Below are positions 1-6,881 of a stretch of DNA of 6,881 nt, in pieces. The position numbers and the translations under genes were made by a program. Each line of letters opens with the position of its first letter. Position 1 is the first letter of the stretch. Origin of the DNA: Chitinophagaceae bacterium (GTDB lineage Bacteria > Bacteroidota > Bacteroidia > Chitinophagales > Chitinophagaceae); the NCBI GenBank assembly GCA_025455245.1, contig JALOMX010000105.1, positions 1 to 6,881 of the forward strand, written 5' to 3'. A model generated the notes under the pieces. The model had not been told where the DNA came from. It ran no database searches and worked only from the letters and a program-made list of their open reading frames with translations.

Positions 1-258
1 AAAAATGAAGGTTACGGAATCTGGGCAGTTGAGCAGGCGGAAGGGGGAATGATGCTTGATACATTATCATCCCAAAACCTTTCCGGTAAAATAGCTGTTG
101 TTTTCGGCAACGAAGTAGAGGGTGTTCAGGACGAAGTATTAGCCCTGTGCGATGGGGCCATAGAAATTCCGCAGTATGGTACCAAGCACTCGCTGAATGT
201 GAGCGTTGCTGCGGGGATTGTAATTTGGTTTATTAGCTCACTGAAAAGAATAGATTGA
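1..258 (+). CDS. TrmH/SpoU-family RNA 2'-O-methyltransferase, C-terminal part (5' end outside window)
   Basis: This is the last 85 codons of a gene whose frame is open at the left edge; it ends with TGA at 256-258. The internal ATGs near 49 are not the start, because the frame is open and protein-like before them (GIWAVEQAEGG). SpoU/TrmH enzymes are dimeric SPOUT methyltransferases that transfer a methyl group from S-adenosylmethionine to a ribose 2'-OH in tRNA or rRNA. Seen here are the trefoil-knot motifs: motif 2 as VVFGNEVEGV (window residues 33-42) and motif 3 as HSLNVSVAAGIVIW (63-76), with IEIPQYGTK between them. These form the cofactor pocket. The N-terminal catalytic motif with its Arg/Asn lies outside the window, so activity and target (tRNA or rRNA) cannot be judged. 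The next gene starts 57 bp downstream on the same strand, with no obvious terminator between. The family call is firm; the exact substrate is unknown. Confidence 0.9.
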   Translation, partial: KNEGYGIWAVEQAEGGMMLDTLSSQNLSGKIAVVFGNEVEGVQDEVLALCDGAIEIPQYGTKHSLNVSVAAGIVIWFISSLKRID

Positions 259-315
259 TACTTTCTGGTAAATAAATACGGATAAACAATTATTAACTTT
301 ACGGAAATTATTCAA

Positions 316-492
316 ATGGGTGTAATAATAAGTATTAATAAAAAAGACAAAGGCAAGGAAATATCAAAGAAGATTTCCCGGTCTTTAGTTAAACAAACTT
401 CAGGGTTTCCGGCGGCTATGTTTTTAGGGAAAATGAAAATTGGTGGTAAGCCTGTTAACAACCAAAGAAAAATCCGTGATGAGTGGGATTAG
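316..492 (+). CDS. small antitoxin-like protein paired with the PIN toxin
   Basis: A 58-residue ORF runs from ATG 316 to TAG 490-492. It is very basic in its first half (INKKDKGKEISKKISR) and ends in PVNNQRKIRDEWD. From memory, short Bacteroidota proteins ending in a Q..(I/L)RDEW-type tail sit directly upstream of PIN toxins, and the C-terminal tail is thought to plug the toxin's active site. I do not recognise a named DNA-binding domain (AbrB, RHH or Phd) with certainty. The gene is inferred to be the antitoxin from its size, charge, position and a 14-base overlap with the toxin start at 479. That overlap suggests translational coupling, which would favour making antitoxin first. An in-frame TAA at 283-285 prevents extension further upstream than that, and no other ATG lies between it and 316. 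The Shine-Dalgarno is weak, as is usual in this phylum. It could also be a diverged or non-functional antitoxin. Confidence 0.72.
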   Translation: MGVIISINKKDKGKEISKKISRSLVKQTSGFPAAMFLGKMKIGGKPVNNQRKIRDEWD

Positions 493-850
493 GATTTTGG
501 TGGATACCAATATTTTTCAATTTCTATTGGAGGGTTCAGAAGACGTATCCTTTTTAGTTGATGGTGCAATCATTTACATTTCAGTTATAAATCAGGTTGA
601 AATACTTTCCTGGAAAAAATTTTCAAAGGCTGAGCAATCTATTATCAATTCTTTGCTGGATAATTTGATAATTATCCATACAAACAATGAAATAGCAAAA
701 AGAGCGGCCATGTTCAGGAAGTCATATAGCATTAAACTTCCTGACGCAATTATTGCTGCAACATGTTATTTACATAATTTACCACTATTAACAGCGGATA
801 AGGAGTTATTTAAAATCAAGGAAATAAATATTATCGCCTTTAACGAATAG
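479..850 (+). CDS. PIN-domain ribonuclease toxin (VapC-like)
   Basis: A protein of 123 residues, the usual size for a single PIN domain. PIN toxins are Mg2+/Mn2+-dependent endoribonucleases that cut tRNA, rRNA or mRNA when freed from their antitoxin. The four acidic positions expected for metal binding are visible: Asp9 in ILVDTNIF, Glu41 in NQVEILSW, Asp89 in KLPDAIIAA and Asp107 in LLTADKELF. The active site therefore looks intact. I chose ATG 479 because it leaves the normal short lead before the first beta strand (MSGIRILVDTN). A longer reading from TTG 440 adds 13 residues that match nothing in the fold and would overlap the antitoxin by 53 bases. Start 479 overlaps the antitoxin stop by 14 bases. 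The stop at 848-850 is 12 bases before the next gene, so some read-through into the prenyltransferase gene is likely. The RNA target cannot be inferred. Confidence 0.88.
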   Translation: MSGIRILVDTNIFQFLLEGSEDVSFLVDGAIIYISVINQVEILSWKKFSKAEQSIINSLLDNLIIIHTNNEIAKRAAMFRKSYSIKLPDAIIAATCYLHNLPLLTADKELFKIKEINIIAFNE

Positions 851-862
851 GAAAATAAGCCC

Positions 863-1789
863 ATGGCTACTGTTAAAAATTACCTATCACTAATAAAATT
901 CTCGCATACCATTTTTGCTATGCCCTTTGATTTGATTGGTTTTTTTATTGCGGTATTCAAAAGGACAGAACATGAGCAATGGAATCTGAATAAGGAATTG
1001 GGGTGGAGCAATGACTTGACAAATTGGGTGGATTGGGGTGATTATTCATTTAAGTTTGTACTTGTTATCATTTGCATGGTCACCGCCCGTTCTGCCGCCA
1101 TGGCCTTCAACCGCTACCTTGACAGGCATTTTGATGCGCAAAACCCCCGAACCGCTATCCGCGAAATACCGGCCGGCATCATTGGTGCAGGCAGTGCACT
1201 CAGGTTTACCATTATAAATTGTATCCTTTTTATCGTAGCCACCTGGTTTATCAACCCGCTTTGTTTTGCCCTTAGTCCGGTAGCACTGTTTGTTATACTT
1301 TTTTACAGTTACACCAAAAGGTTTACCCCGCTTTGTCACCTTGTTTTAGGTTTAGGCCTTAGTCTTGCTCCCATCGGTGCTTATCTTGCTGTTACCGGTC
1401 AATTTGCCTTTCTTCCCATCCTGTTTTCCTTCACTGTGTTGTTTTGGGTTAGTGGCTTCGATATCATTTTTGCCCTGCAGGATGAAGTCTTCGACCGTAG
1501 TCAAAATCTGTTCAGTATACCGGTTGCGTTGGGTACAGCTAAAGCACTCGGTGTAAGCAGGATTTTGCATGTGCTTTCTGCTGTCTGTGTGGTTACAGCC
1601 GGGTTCGTGGGTGGTTTTGGGTTGTTGTATTGGGTTGGGGTAGGGGTGTTTGTTGCCATGCTTTTTTATCAGCATAGCATTGTAAAACCCGATGACCTTA
1701 GTAAAGTAAATATTGCATTTATGACCGCCAATGGAATAGCGAGTGTGGTATTTGCTGCCTTTGTTATTGCCGATTTGTTTTTTTATTAA
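863..1789 (+). CDS. ubiA: UbiA-family prenyltransferase, MqnP-like / putative 4-hydroxybenzoate polyprenyltransferase
   Basis: A 308-residue integral inner-membrane protein. UbiA enzymes join a polyprenyl diphosphate chain to an aromatic ring in quinone biosynthesis. Both Asp-rich, Mg2+-diphosphate motifs are present: N83/D87/D91 in AFNRYLDRHFDAQNPRT and D200/D207/D211 in DIIFALQDEVFDRSQ. Other family signatures are REIPAG (100-105), YSYTKRFT (148-155) and HLVLGLGLSLAPIGAYLAVTG spanning 159-179. Several hydrophobic helices follow to the C-terminus. The ARSAAMAFNR and QDEVFDR forms match the subgroup often annotated as 4-hydroxybenzoate polyprenyltransferase, which includes MqnP of the futalosine menaquinone route. 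Substrate choice (4-hydroxybenzoate or a futalosine-pathway intermediate) cannot be settled here, so the symbol is only a family label. Odd point: the segment 33-62 between the first two helices is long, polar and Trp-rich. ATG 863 is preceded by AGGAAAA, a modest ribosome site, 12 bases after the toxin stop. No promoter of its own is obvious. Confidence 0.9.
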   Translation: MATVKNYLSLIKFSHTIFAMPFDLIGFFIAVFKRTEHEQWNLNKELGWSNDLTNWVDWGDYSFKFVLVIICMVTARSAAMAFNRYLDRHFDAQNPRTAIREIPAGIIGAGSALRFTIINCILFIVATWFINPLCFALSPVALFVILFYSYTKRFTPLCHLVLGLGLSLAPIGAYLAVTGQFAFLPILFSFTVLFWVSGFDIIFALQDEVFDRSQNLFSIPVALGTAKALGVSRILHVLSAVCVVTAGFVGGFGLLYWVGVGVFVAMLFYQHSIVKPDDLSKVNIAFMTANGIASVVFAAFVIADLFFY

Positions 1790-1790
1790 C

Positions 1791-1826
1791 AGCAGGGTAT
1801 AAATTCTGCTTGATTTTAGAATTTTT
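1791..1826 (+). terminator. weak terminator-like hairpin after the prenyltransferase gene
   Basis: Just after the prenyltransferase stop, AGCAG (1791-1795) pairs with CTGCT (1806-1810). Two G-T pairs can extend the stem, leaving a six-base loop. A T-rich stretch follows up to 1826 but is interrupted, so any termination would be partial. The position, between a gene end and a promoter, fits a terminator. Confidence 0.3.
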
Positions 1827-1852
1827 ACATTATTAAATAAACCTTACCTTTG
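1822..1852 (+). promoter_or_regulatory. candidate Bacteroidota sigma-A promoter for rpoC (-33/-7)
   Basis: TACCTTTG at 1845-1852 is a perfect match to the Bacteroidota -7 consensus TAnnTTTG. A T-run at 1822-1826 sits at the right distance (19 bases) for a degenerate TTTG -33 element, and the sequence between is AT-rich. Transcription would start around 1857-1861, giving a leader of about 140 bases before the rpoC ATG. The -33 match is poor, so this is a prediction, but position and strand fit an independent rpoC promoter. Confidence 0.5.
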
Positions 1853-1917
1853 CCAACCCATATTTTCGGTGATTTGGCATTTTCTCATTTTAAAACATTG
1901 ATTTTCAATATGTTTTC

Positions 1918-1970
1918 ATCGGTCTGACCGGTGAGAAATAGCTATTTGCCGGAACTGGTTAGGAGTTCTG
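1918..1970 (+). promoter_or_regulatory. hairpin-rich rpoC leader, three tandem inverted repeats
   Basis: Three inverted repeats sit side by side in the presumed 5' leader. ATCGGT (1918-1923) pairs with ACCGGT (1927-1932) across a CTG loop, with one G-T pair. AAATAGCTATTT (1936-1947) is a perfect 12-bp palindrome. CGGAACT (1950-1956) pairs with AGTTCTG (1964-1970) across a seven-base loop, with one G-T pair. None is followed by a T-run, so they are not simple terminators. They could be an RNA regulatory element, a dimeric protein site (the palindrome), or chance. No known riboswitch is recognised. Confidence 0.35.
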
Positions 1971-1999
1971 TATAAAAAATTTAACACGCAACAGATATT

Positions 2000-4900
2000 A
2001 TGGCGATCAAAAAAGACAACAGGCCCAAGTCGAATTTTTCGAGTATTACCATCAGCCTGGCAAGCCCCGACAGCATTTTGGAGCGCAGCCACGGTGAAGT
2101 TTTGAAGCCCGAAACCATCAACTACCGTACTTACAAACCGGAACGTGATGGTTTGTTTTGTGAGCGCATTTTTGGTCCGGTAAAAGACTTTGAATGTGCC
2201 TGCGGAAAATACAAGCGCATCCGTTATAAGGGTATCGTTTGCGACCGCTGCGGGGTGGAAGTAACTGAAAAGAAAGTACGCCGTGAGCGCATGGGCCATA
2301 TTAAACTGGTGGTTCCTGTTGTGCATATCTGGTACTTTAAGAGCCTTCCAAACAAAATTGGCTACCTGCTTGGGATGAGTTCCAAGAAGCTTGAAACCAT
2401 TGTTTATTACGAACGTTTTGTGGTGATTCAGCCGGGTATCCGTGCCGACAAAGGGCAGAATTACGGAGATCTTCTGACAGAAGAAGAGTACCTCGATATT
2501 TTGGATGCGCTTCCCAAAGACAACCAAATGTTGCCTGATGACGACCCCAACAAATTTGTTGCCAAAATGGGGGCAGAAGCCGTTCAGGAACTGCTTTCCC
2601 GTCTTGAACTTGACCAACTCAGCTACGACCTTCGGAACGCTGCCGCCAACGAAACAAGTCAGCAACGCCGTGCAGATGCGTTGAAGCGTCTGAGCGTTGT
2701 AGAGGCTTTCCGTGATAGCAGCGCCCGCATCGGTAACCGTCCCGAATGGATGGTCATGCAATATATCCCTGTTATTCCACCTGAACTTCGCCCGCTTGTT
2801 CCCCTCGATGGTGGTCGTTTTGCGTCTTCAGACCTGAACGATCTTTACCGTAGGGTAATTATCCGCAACAACCGCCTGAAGCGTCTTTTGGAAATTAAGG
2901 CACCCGAGGTGATCCTGCGAAATGAAAAGCGTATGCTGCAGGAGGCTATCGACAGCCTTTTTGATAACAGCCGTAAATCTAATGCCGTAAAGGCTGAAGG
3001 TGGTCGCGCCCTGAAGTCCCTCTCCGATGTACTGAAAGGTAAACAGGGACGTTTCCGTCAGAACCTCCTCGGTAAGCGTGTTGACTATTCCGGTCGTTCG
3101 GTAATTGTAGTAGGCCCCGAACTGAAATTGCACGAGTGCGGCCTTCCGAAGGACATGGCAGCCGAATTGTTCAAACCATTCATTATCCGTAAGCTTATTG
3201 AGCGCGGTATCGTAAAAACTGTAAAGAGTGCCCGCAAACTCGTTGACCGTAAGGAAGCCGTGGTTTGGGACATTCTCGAAAATATTCTGAAGGGTCACCC
3301 TGTTCTCCTGAACCGTGCCCCAACGCTGCACCGGCTTTCAATCCAGGCCTTCCAGCCGAGGTTGATTGAAGGAAAGGCTATACAGTTGCACCCGCTTGTT
3401 ACCTCGGCCTTCAACGCCGACTTCGATGGTGACCAGATGGCTGTTCACGTCCCTTTGAGCCATGCAGCCATTCTTGAAGCGCAATTATTGATGCTTTCAA
3501 GCCATAACATTTTGAACCCGCAAAATGGTACACCTATTACCCTTCCTTCTCAGGACATGGTATTGGGGCTATACTATATTTCAAAAGGAAAGAAAAGCAC
3601 AGAATCCGAGCCTGTAAAAGGTGAAGGCAAGGTTTTCTATAGCATGGAGGAGGTTGTAATTGCCTACAATGAAAAGAGGCTTGACCTTCATGCAGGTATA
3701 AAGGTTCGTACAAATGTGCGCAATAAGAATGGTGAACTTGAAAAGCAACTTATAGATACTACCGTAGGCCGTGTACTGTTTAATCAGCATGTGCCTGCAG
3801 AAGTTGGTTTTGTTAACCAATTGCTTACCAAGAAGAGCCTTCGGGAAATTATCGGTAACATCGTAAAATTCACCGATGTGCCCAAAGCTGCCAAATTCCT
3901 TGATGATATCAAGACACTTGGTTTCCGTATGGCCTTTAAAGGCGGTCTTTCCTTCAGCATCAATGACCTGATTATCCCGGACATCAAACAGGAATTGCTC
4001 GATAATGCAAAGTCTGAAGTTGATGAGGTTTGGGATAACTATAATATGGGTCTTATTACCAACAACGAACGATATAACCAGATCATTGATATCTGGAGTC
4101 GTGTGGATACCCGTATTACTGAAACTTTGATCCGCGAAATGGCTACCGATAAGCAGGGCTTCAACTCTGTGTACATGATGCTCGACTCGGGCGCTCGTGG
4201 TAGCAAGCAGCAGGTTAAGCAGCTCGCCGGTATCCGTGGTCTGATGGCCAAGCCTCGTAAGAGTGGCAGCACCGGAAGCGAGATCATTGAAAACCCGATC
4301 CTGTCTAACTTTAAGGGAGGATTGAACGTATTGGATTACTTCATTTCTACACACGGTGCCCGTAAAGGTCTTGCCGATACCGCCCTTAAAACGGCCGATG
4401 CCGGTTACCTGACCCGTCGTTTGGTTGACGTTGCACAGGATGTGGTTATTTCAGAGGAAGATTGCGGAACCCTTCGTGGTATTGCCACCTCTGCACTGAA
4501 AGATAATGAGGACATAGTAGAACCATTGTACGATCGTATCCTTGGACGTACTTCGCTTCACAATGTATTTGATCCCATAAGTGATGAGCTTATCGTTGGG
4601 GCCGGTGAAGAAATAACCGAGGATGTTGCTCAGCGTATTGAAGATAGTGGAATCGAAATAGTTGAAATCCGTTCGGTACTTACCTGCGAAAGCAAAAGAG
4701 GTGTTTGTGTAAAATGTTACGGCAAAAACCTTGCAACAGGTTACACGGCACAAAAAGGTGATGCGGTAGGTATCATCGCAGCTCAATCCATCGGTGAACC
4801 GGGTACACAGCTTACCCTTCGTACCTTCCACGTGGGTGGTGTTGCGGGTTCTGCATCGGTTGAAAGTACCATGAATGCCAAATTTGACGGAACGGTTCAA

Positions 4901-6292
4901 TTCGATGGTGTTCGTTCTGTAACAGGAACCAATGCCAATGGTGAGAAAGTTCAGATCGTAATTGGCCGTACCGGTGAATTGCGTATCATGGATGAAAAGA
5001 ATGACAGGCTTCTGATCACAAATAATATTCCTTACGGTTCAATCCTTGCCATTAAGAATGGTCAGCAAATAAAAAAGGGAGATCTTATTTGTAGCTGGGA
5101 CCCTTTCAACAACGTAATTGTTGCTGAACACGCCGGTACACTTTCTTTTGAAAACATCATTGATGGTATTACTTTCCGTGAGCAGGTTGATGATCAAACC
5201 GGTCACCGCGAAAAGGTAGTCATTGAAACGAAGGACAAGACCAAAATTCCGGCGTTGGTTGTTGAGGGGAAAGAAAGAAAAGTATATAACCTGCCGGTGG
5301 GTTCGCACATTGTAGTTGAAGAAGGTGGTGAGGTTACTTCCGGTATGGTTTTGGCAAAAATCCCAAGGGTATTAGGTAAGCTTCGCGATATTACCGGTGG
5401 TCTTCCCCGGGTAACTGAATTGTTTGAAGCCCGTAACCCGAGCAATCCTGCTATCGTGAGTGAAATTGATGGTGTGGTAACCTTTGGTGCGGTTAAGCGT
5501 GGAAATCGTGAGATTGTGGTAGAAAGTAAAGATGGTGTAACCAAAAAGTACCTTGTTCCGCTTACCCGTCAGATTTTGGCACAGGATGGTGACTTTGTAA
5601 AGGCCGGTTCACCGCTGAGTGATGGAGCCATTTCACCGGCAGATATTCTCTCGATCAAGGGTCCTTTCGCTGTTCAGGAATATGTGGTAAATGAAATTCA
5701 GGAAGTTTATCGCTTACAAGGTGTAAAGATCAACGACAAGCATATTGAAGTTATCGTTCGTCAGATGATGAAGAAGGTTGAAATTGTGGATGCCGGTGAT
5801 ACAAGGTTCCTTGAAGAAGACCTTGAAGACAGGTTCGATTTCATTGAAGAGAACGACCGTATTTTCGATAAGAAAATAGTTACCGAACCCGGCGGCAGCA
5901 GCAAATTCCGCCCCGGACAGATAGTAAGCGTTCGTGAACTTCGTGAAGAAAACAGCTATCTCCGCCGCAGCGATTTACCGCTCGTAGAAGTTCGGGATGC
6001 AAATCCTGCTACAGCAAGGCCGGTACTGTTGGGTATTACCAAAGCTTCGCTTGGTGTGCAAAGCTGGATCTCGGCCGCTTCATTCCAGGAAACAACCAAA
6101 GTATTGAGTACGGCTGCCATCCACGGCAAGCGTGATGATATGGTTGGTTTGAAGGAGAACGTTATCACCGGTCACCTCATCCCTGCCGGTACAGGTCTTC
6201 GCGATTTCGATGGAATGATCGTGGGTAATAAGGAGGAATATGACCTGCTGACCACTGCCCGCGAAGTGATGAGCTTTGATGAAGAAGAATAA
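2000..6292 (+). CDS. rpoC: DNA-directed RNA polymerase subunit beta'
   Basis: Complete at 1430 residues, the usual length in Bacteroidota. RpoC forms one side of the RNA polymerase clamp and carries the catalytic Mg2+. The start [13 protein letters not shown] leading into the conserved ITISLASPD and [17 protein letters not shown] is phylum-typical. Visible in order: zinc site 1 with C66, C68, C81 and C84; clamp and lid/rudder region including [18 protein letters not shown]; the active-site loop NADFDGDQM with D474, D476 and D478; zinc site 2 with C822, C896, C903 and C906; bridge helix [19 protein letters not shown] before C822; trigger loop with Q937, R941 and H944 in [12 protein letters not shown] long insertion follows within the trigger loop (SI3-like), then ITGGLPRV (near 1131-1138), where the loop's second half resumes, and the C-terminal [14 protein letters not shown] region. 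The catalytic and zinc residues are offset by +8 from E. coli numbering as I recall it. No frameshift or missing residue was seen. Unusually, rpoB is not immediately upstream. Confidence 0.99.
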   Translation: MAIKKDNRPKSNFSSITISLASPDSILERSHGEVLKPETINYRTYKPERDGLFCERIFGPVKDFECACGKYKRIRYKGIVCDRCGVEVTEKKVRRERMGHIKLVVPVVHIWYFKSLPNKIGYLLGMSSKKLETIVYYERFVVIQPGIRADKGQNYGDLLTEEEYLDILDALPKDNQMLPDDDPNKFVAKMGAEAVQELLSRLELDQLSYDLRNAAANETSQQRRADALKRLSVVEAFRDSSARIGNRPEWMVMQYIPVIPPELRPLVPLDGGRFASSDLNDLYRRVIIRNNRLKRLLEIKAPEVILRNEKRMLQEAIDSLFDNSRKSNAVKAEGGRALKSLSDVLKGKQGRFRQNLLGKRVDYSGRSVIVVGPELKLHECGLPKDMAAELFKPFIIRKLIERGIVKTVKSARKLVDRKEAVVWDILENILKGHPVLLNRAPTLHRLSIQAFQPRLIEGKAIQLHPLVTSAFNADFDGDQMAVHVPLSHAAILEAQLLMLSSHNILNPQNGTPITLPSQDMVLGLYYISKGKKSTESEPVKGEGKVFYSMEEVVIAYNEKRLDLHAGIKVRTNVRNKNGELEKQLIDTTVGRVLFNQHVPAEVGFVNQLLTKKSLREIIGNIVKFTDVPKAAKFLDDIKTLGFRMAFKGGLSFSINDLIIPDIKQELLDNAKSEVDEVWDNYNMGLITNNERYNQIIDIWSRVDTRITETLIREMATDKQGFNSVYMMLDSGARGSKQQVKQLAGIRGLMAKPRKSGSTGSEIIENPILSNFKGGLNVLDYFISTHGARKGLADTALKTADAGYLTRRLVDVAQDVVISEEDCGTLRGIATSALKDNEDIVEPLYDRILGRTSLHNVFDPISDELIVGAGEEITEDVAQRIEDSGIEIVEIRSVLTCESKRGVCVKCYGKNLATGYTAQKGDAVGIIAAQSIGEPGTQLTLRTFHVGGVAGSASVESTMNAKFDGTVQFDGVRSVTGTNANGEKVQIVIGRTGELRIMDEKNDRLLITNNIPYGSILAIKNGQQIKKGDLICSWDPFNNVIVAEHAGTLSFENIIDGITFREQVDDQTGHREKVVIETKDKTKIPALVVEGKERKVYNLPVGSHIVVEEGGEVTSGMVLAKIPRVLGKLRDITGGLPRVTELFEARNPSNPAIVSEIDGVVTFGAVKRGNREIVVESKDGVTKKYLVPLTRQILAQDGDFVKAGSPLSDGAISPADILSIKGPFAVQEYVVNEIQEVYRLQGVKINDKHIEVIVRQMMKKVEIVDAGDTRFLEEDLEDRFDFIEENDRIFDKKIVTEPGGSSKFRPGQIVSVRELREENSYLRRSDLPLVEVRDANPATARPVLLGITKASLGVQSWISAASFQETTKVLSTAAIHGKRDDMVGLKENVITGHLIPAGTGLRDFDGMIVGNKEEYDLLTTAREVMSFDEEE

Positions 6293-6537
6293 AACAGTTT
6301 AAAAACTTTTGGGTGCCCATCTGGGAACTCAATGGAATAGCAAAAGGCCGGGTAATTCCGGCCTTTTGCATTGATAATATTGAGTTTATGGCAAAAGCCT
6401 GAAATACTGCGATTGAAAGCTTGAAGGTTAAGTCCCGGCAACAAGGTGAATGTGCATTCCGGAATTGGCTGCATGCTGTAAAGCAGATTGCCTGTACGAA
6501 CCCTCAACGATTATTTCATCGGCATGACTAAGGGTTA
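6293..6537. other. gap between rpoC and the convergent minus-strand gene
   Basis: This stretch holds the bidirectional terminator at 6340-6369. It also holds, on the minus strand from about 6537 to 6428, a frame that reads like protein (DEIIVEGSYRQSALQHAAN) but is out of phase with the annotated gene to its right. Nothing else, such as an RNA gene or repeat, was found in it. Confidence 0.5.
6340..6369. terminator. strong bidirectional intrinsic terminator between convergent genes
   Basis: A perfect 12-bp stem, GCAAAAGGCCGG (6340-6351) with CCGGCCTTTTGC (6358-6369), closes a six-base loop GTAATT. The A4/T4 tracts at its base give a U-run on either strand, so it can stop both rpoC, which ends 48 bases before it, and the convergent minus-strand gene. 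It is the clearest terminator in the window. Confidence 0.9.
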
Positions 6538-6881
6538 TCAATTGATCCGGTACAAAACAAAGTAAAAGTAGCTCTTCCTTCTTGAGGTGGTGGTATTGAA
6601 GTTGGCACTTGTAATGCGGGTAGCATCTGTAAATTTTATGGTAGCCCTGACATCTGTCGGCGATACCTCAGTGGAACCTACAGAAGGTATAATATCCCAC
6701 GTGCCATTACCAACGGGAGTTACAATGAGCATCATAGAATCAATGCTGAAACCACGTTTATTTCCAAATTGAAACTGTGGGTTAAAGGTTGATGATTGGG
6801 ATGGTATTAATTCGTACCACCTCCTGTCTCCACCACGCCATATTACATTGAAGTTGCCACTTCCACTTACAATTCTAATTG
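6538..6881 (-). CDS. C-terminal part of an unidentified, probably secreted beta-rich protein (5' end outside window)
   Basis: The minus-strand frame is open from the right edge to a TGA at 6540-6538, 114 codons. The visible protein is rich in Ser, Thr, Asn, Gly and aromatic residues with alternating hydrophobic stretches: SGSGNFNVIWRGGDRRWYEL, then GFSIDSMMLIVTPVGNGTWD, then DVRATIKFTDATRITSANFN. This pattern resembles beta-sandwich modules of exported Bacteroidota proteins, but I recognise no named domain or catalytic motif. The internal ATGs near 6735 are not the start, because coding-like sequence continues upstream. The last dozen residues (SRRKSYFYFVLYRIN) look less typical. A coding-like frame shifted by one base continues from 6541 to a TAA at 6430-6428, so the true end may be 6428, with a frameshift near 6541. 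The gene converges on rpoC and shares its terminator. Confidence 0.6.
   Translation of the reverse strand, partial: IRIVSGSGNFNVIWRGGDRRWYELIPSQSSTFNPQFQFGNKRGFSIDSMMLIVTPVGNGTWDIIPSVGSTEVSPTDVRATIKFTDATRITSANFNTTTSRRKSYFYFVLYRIN

Noticed and set aside
294..301. TAACTTTA as a -7 promoter element for the toxin-antitoxin cassette.
   Set aside because: The final G of TAnnTTTG is missing, no -33 TTTG lies at the right distance, and the implied leader would be only a few bases long; too weak to list.
440..478. A TTG start for the PIN toxin that would add 13 residues.
   Set aside because: The added residues lie inside the antitoxin gene and before the first beta strand of the PIN fold; ATG 479 gives the normal N-terminus.
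1046..1675. Two minus-strand open frames of about 100 codons opposite the prenyltransferase gene.
   Set aside because: The plus-strand frame has clear UbiA motifs and the antisense products are low-complexity, Lys/Thr/Gly-rich.
1952..1978. A remnant of the rpoB 3' end upstream of rpoC (reading ELVRSSV then stop).
   Set aside because: The similarity to the usual RpoB C-terminus is only two or three residues and does not extend upstream.
1916..2761. A 281-codon open frame on the minus strand across the start of rpoC.
   Set aside because: It is antisense to an unquestionable rpoC frame and its product resembles no protein; such frames arise from rpoC codon bias.
3581..4354. A 257-codon minus-strand open frame within rpoC.
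   Set aside because: Antisense shadow of rpoC with no recognisable motif or upstream signal.
6172..6507. A minus-strand open frame running from the rpoC 3' end through the terminator.
   Set aside because: It crosses a perfect 12-bp terminator and the antisense of rpoC; openness looks accidental.
6587..6772. A 61-codon plus-strand open frame near the right edge.
   Set aside because: It mirrors the minus-strand gene, which is open to the window edge and reads better as protein.

Overview
The window looks like a stretch of a Bacteroidota (Bacteroidetes) chromosome. Three things point there: the 1430-residue RpoC with its phylum-typical N-terminus, a perfect TAnnTTTG -7 element upstream of rpoC (the form used by the primary sigma factor of this phylum), and weak or absent Shine-Dalgarno sequences. 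No genus can be named from the sequence alone.

Layout, left to right. Positions 1-258 hold the 3' end of a TrmH/SpoU-family RNA methyltransferase. Positions 316-850 hold an AT-rich two-gene cassette: a 58-residue basic antitoxin-like protein, and a PIN-domain ribonuclease toxin that starts inside the antitoxin's last codons. Twelve bases later, at 863-1789, comes an integral-membrane UbiA-family prenyltransferase of the MqnP-like subgroup (quinone biosynthesis). A 210-bp gap (1790-1999) contains a weak terminator-like hairpin, a good Bacteroidota promoter and a hairpin-rich leader. It leads into rpoC (2000-6292), complete and with all expected metal and catalytic residues. A strong bidirectional terminator (6340-6369) separates rpoC from a convergent minus-strand gene. 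Only the C-terminal 114 codons of that gene (6538-6881) are visible, and it may be frameshifted near its end.

The genes do not form one pathway. rpoC is the core housekeeping gene, and the unusual point is its context. It is normally the second gene of an rpoBC operon, but here the 2 kb upstream hold a methyltransferase end, a toxin-antitoxin pair and a prenyltransferase. rpoC seems to have its own promoter and a structured leader. I see no clearly new multi-gene system. The points most worth a second look are the unlinked rpoC with its leader, the small toxin-antitoxin cassette, the tryptophan-rich loop in the prenyltransferase and the possible frameshift at the right edge.
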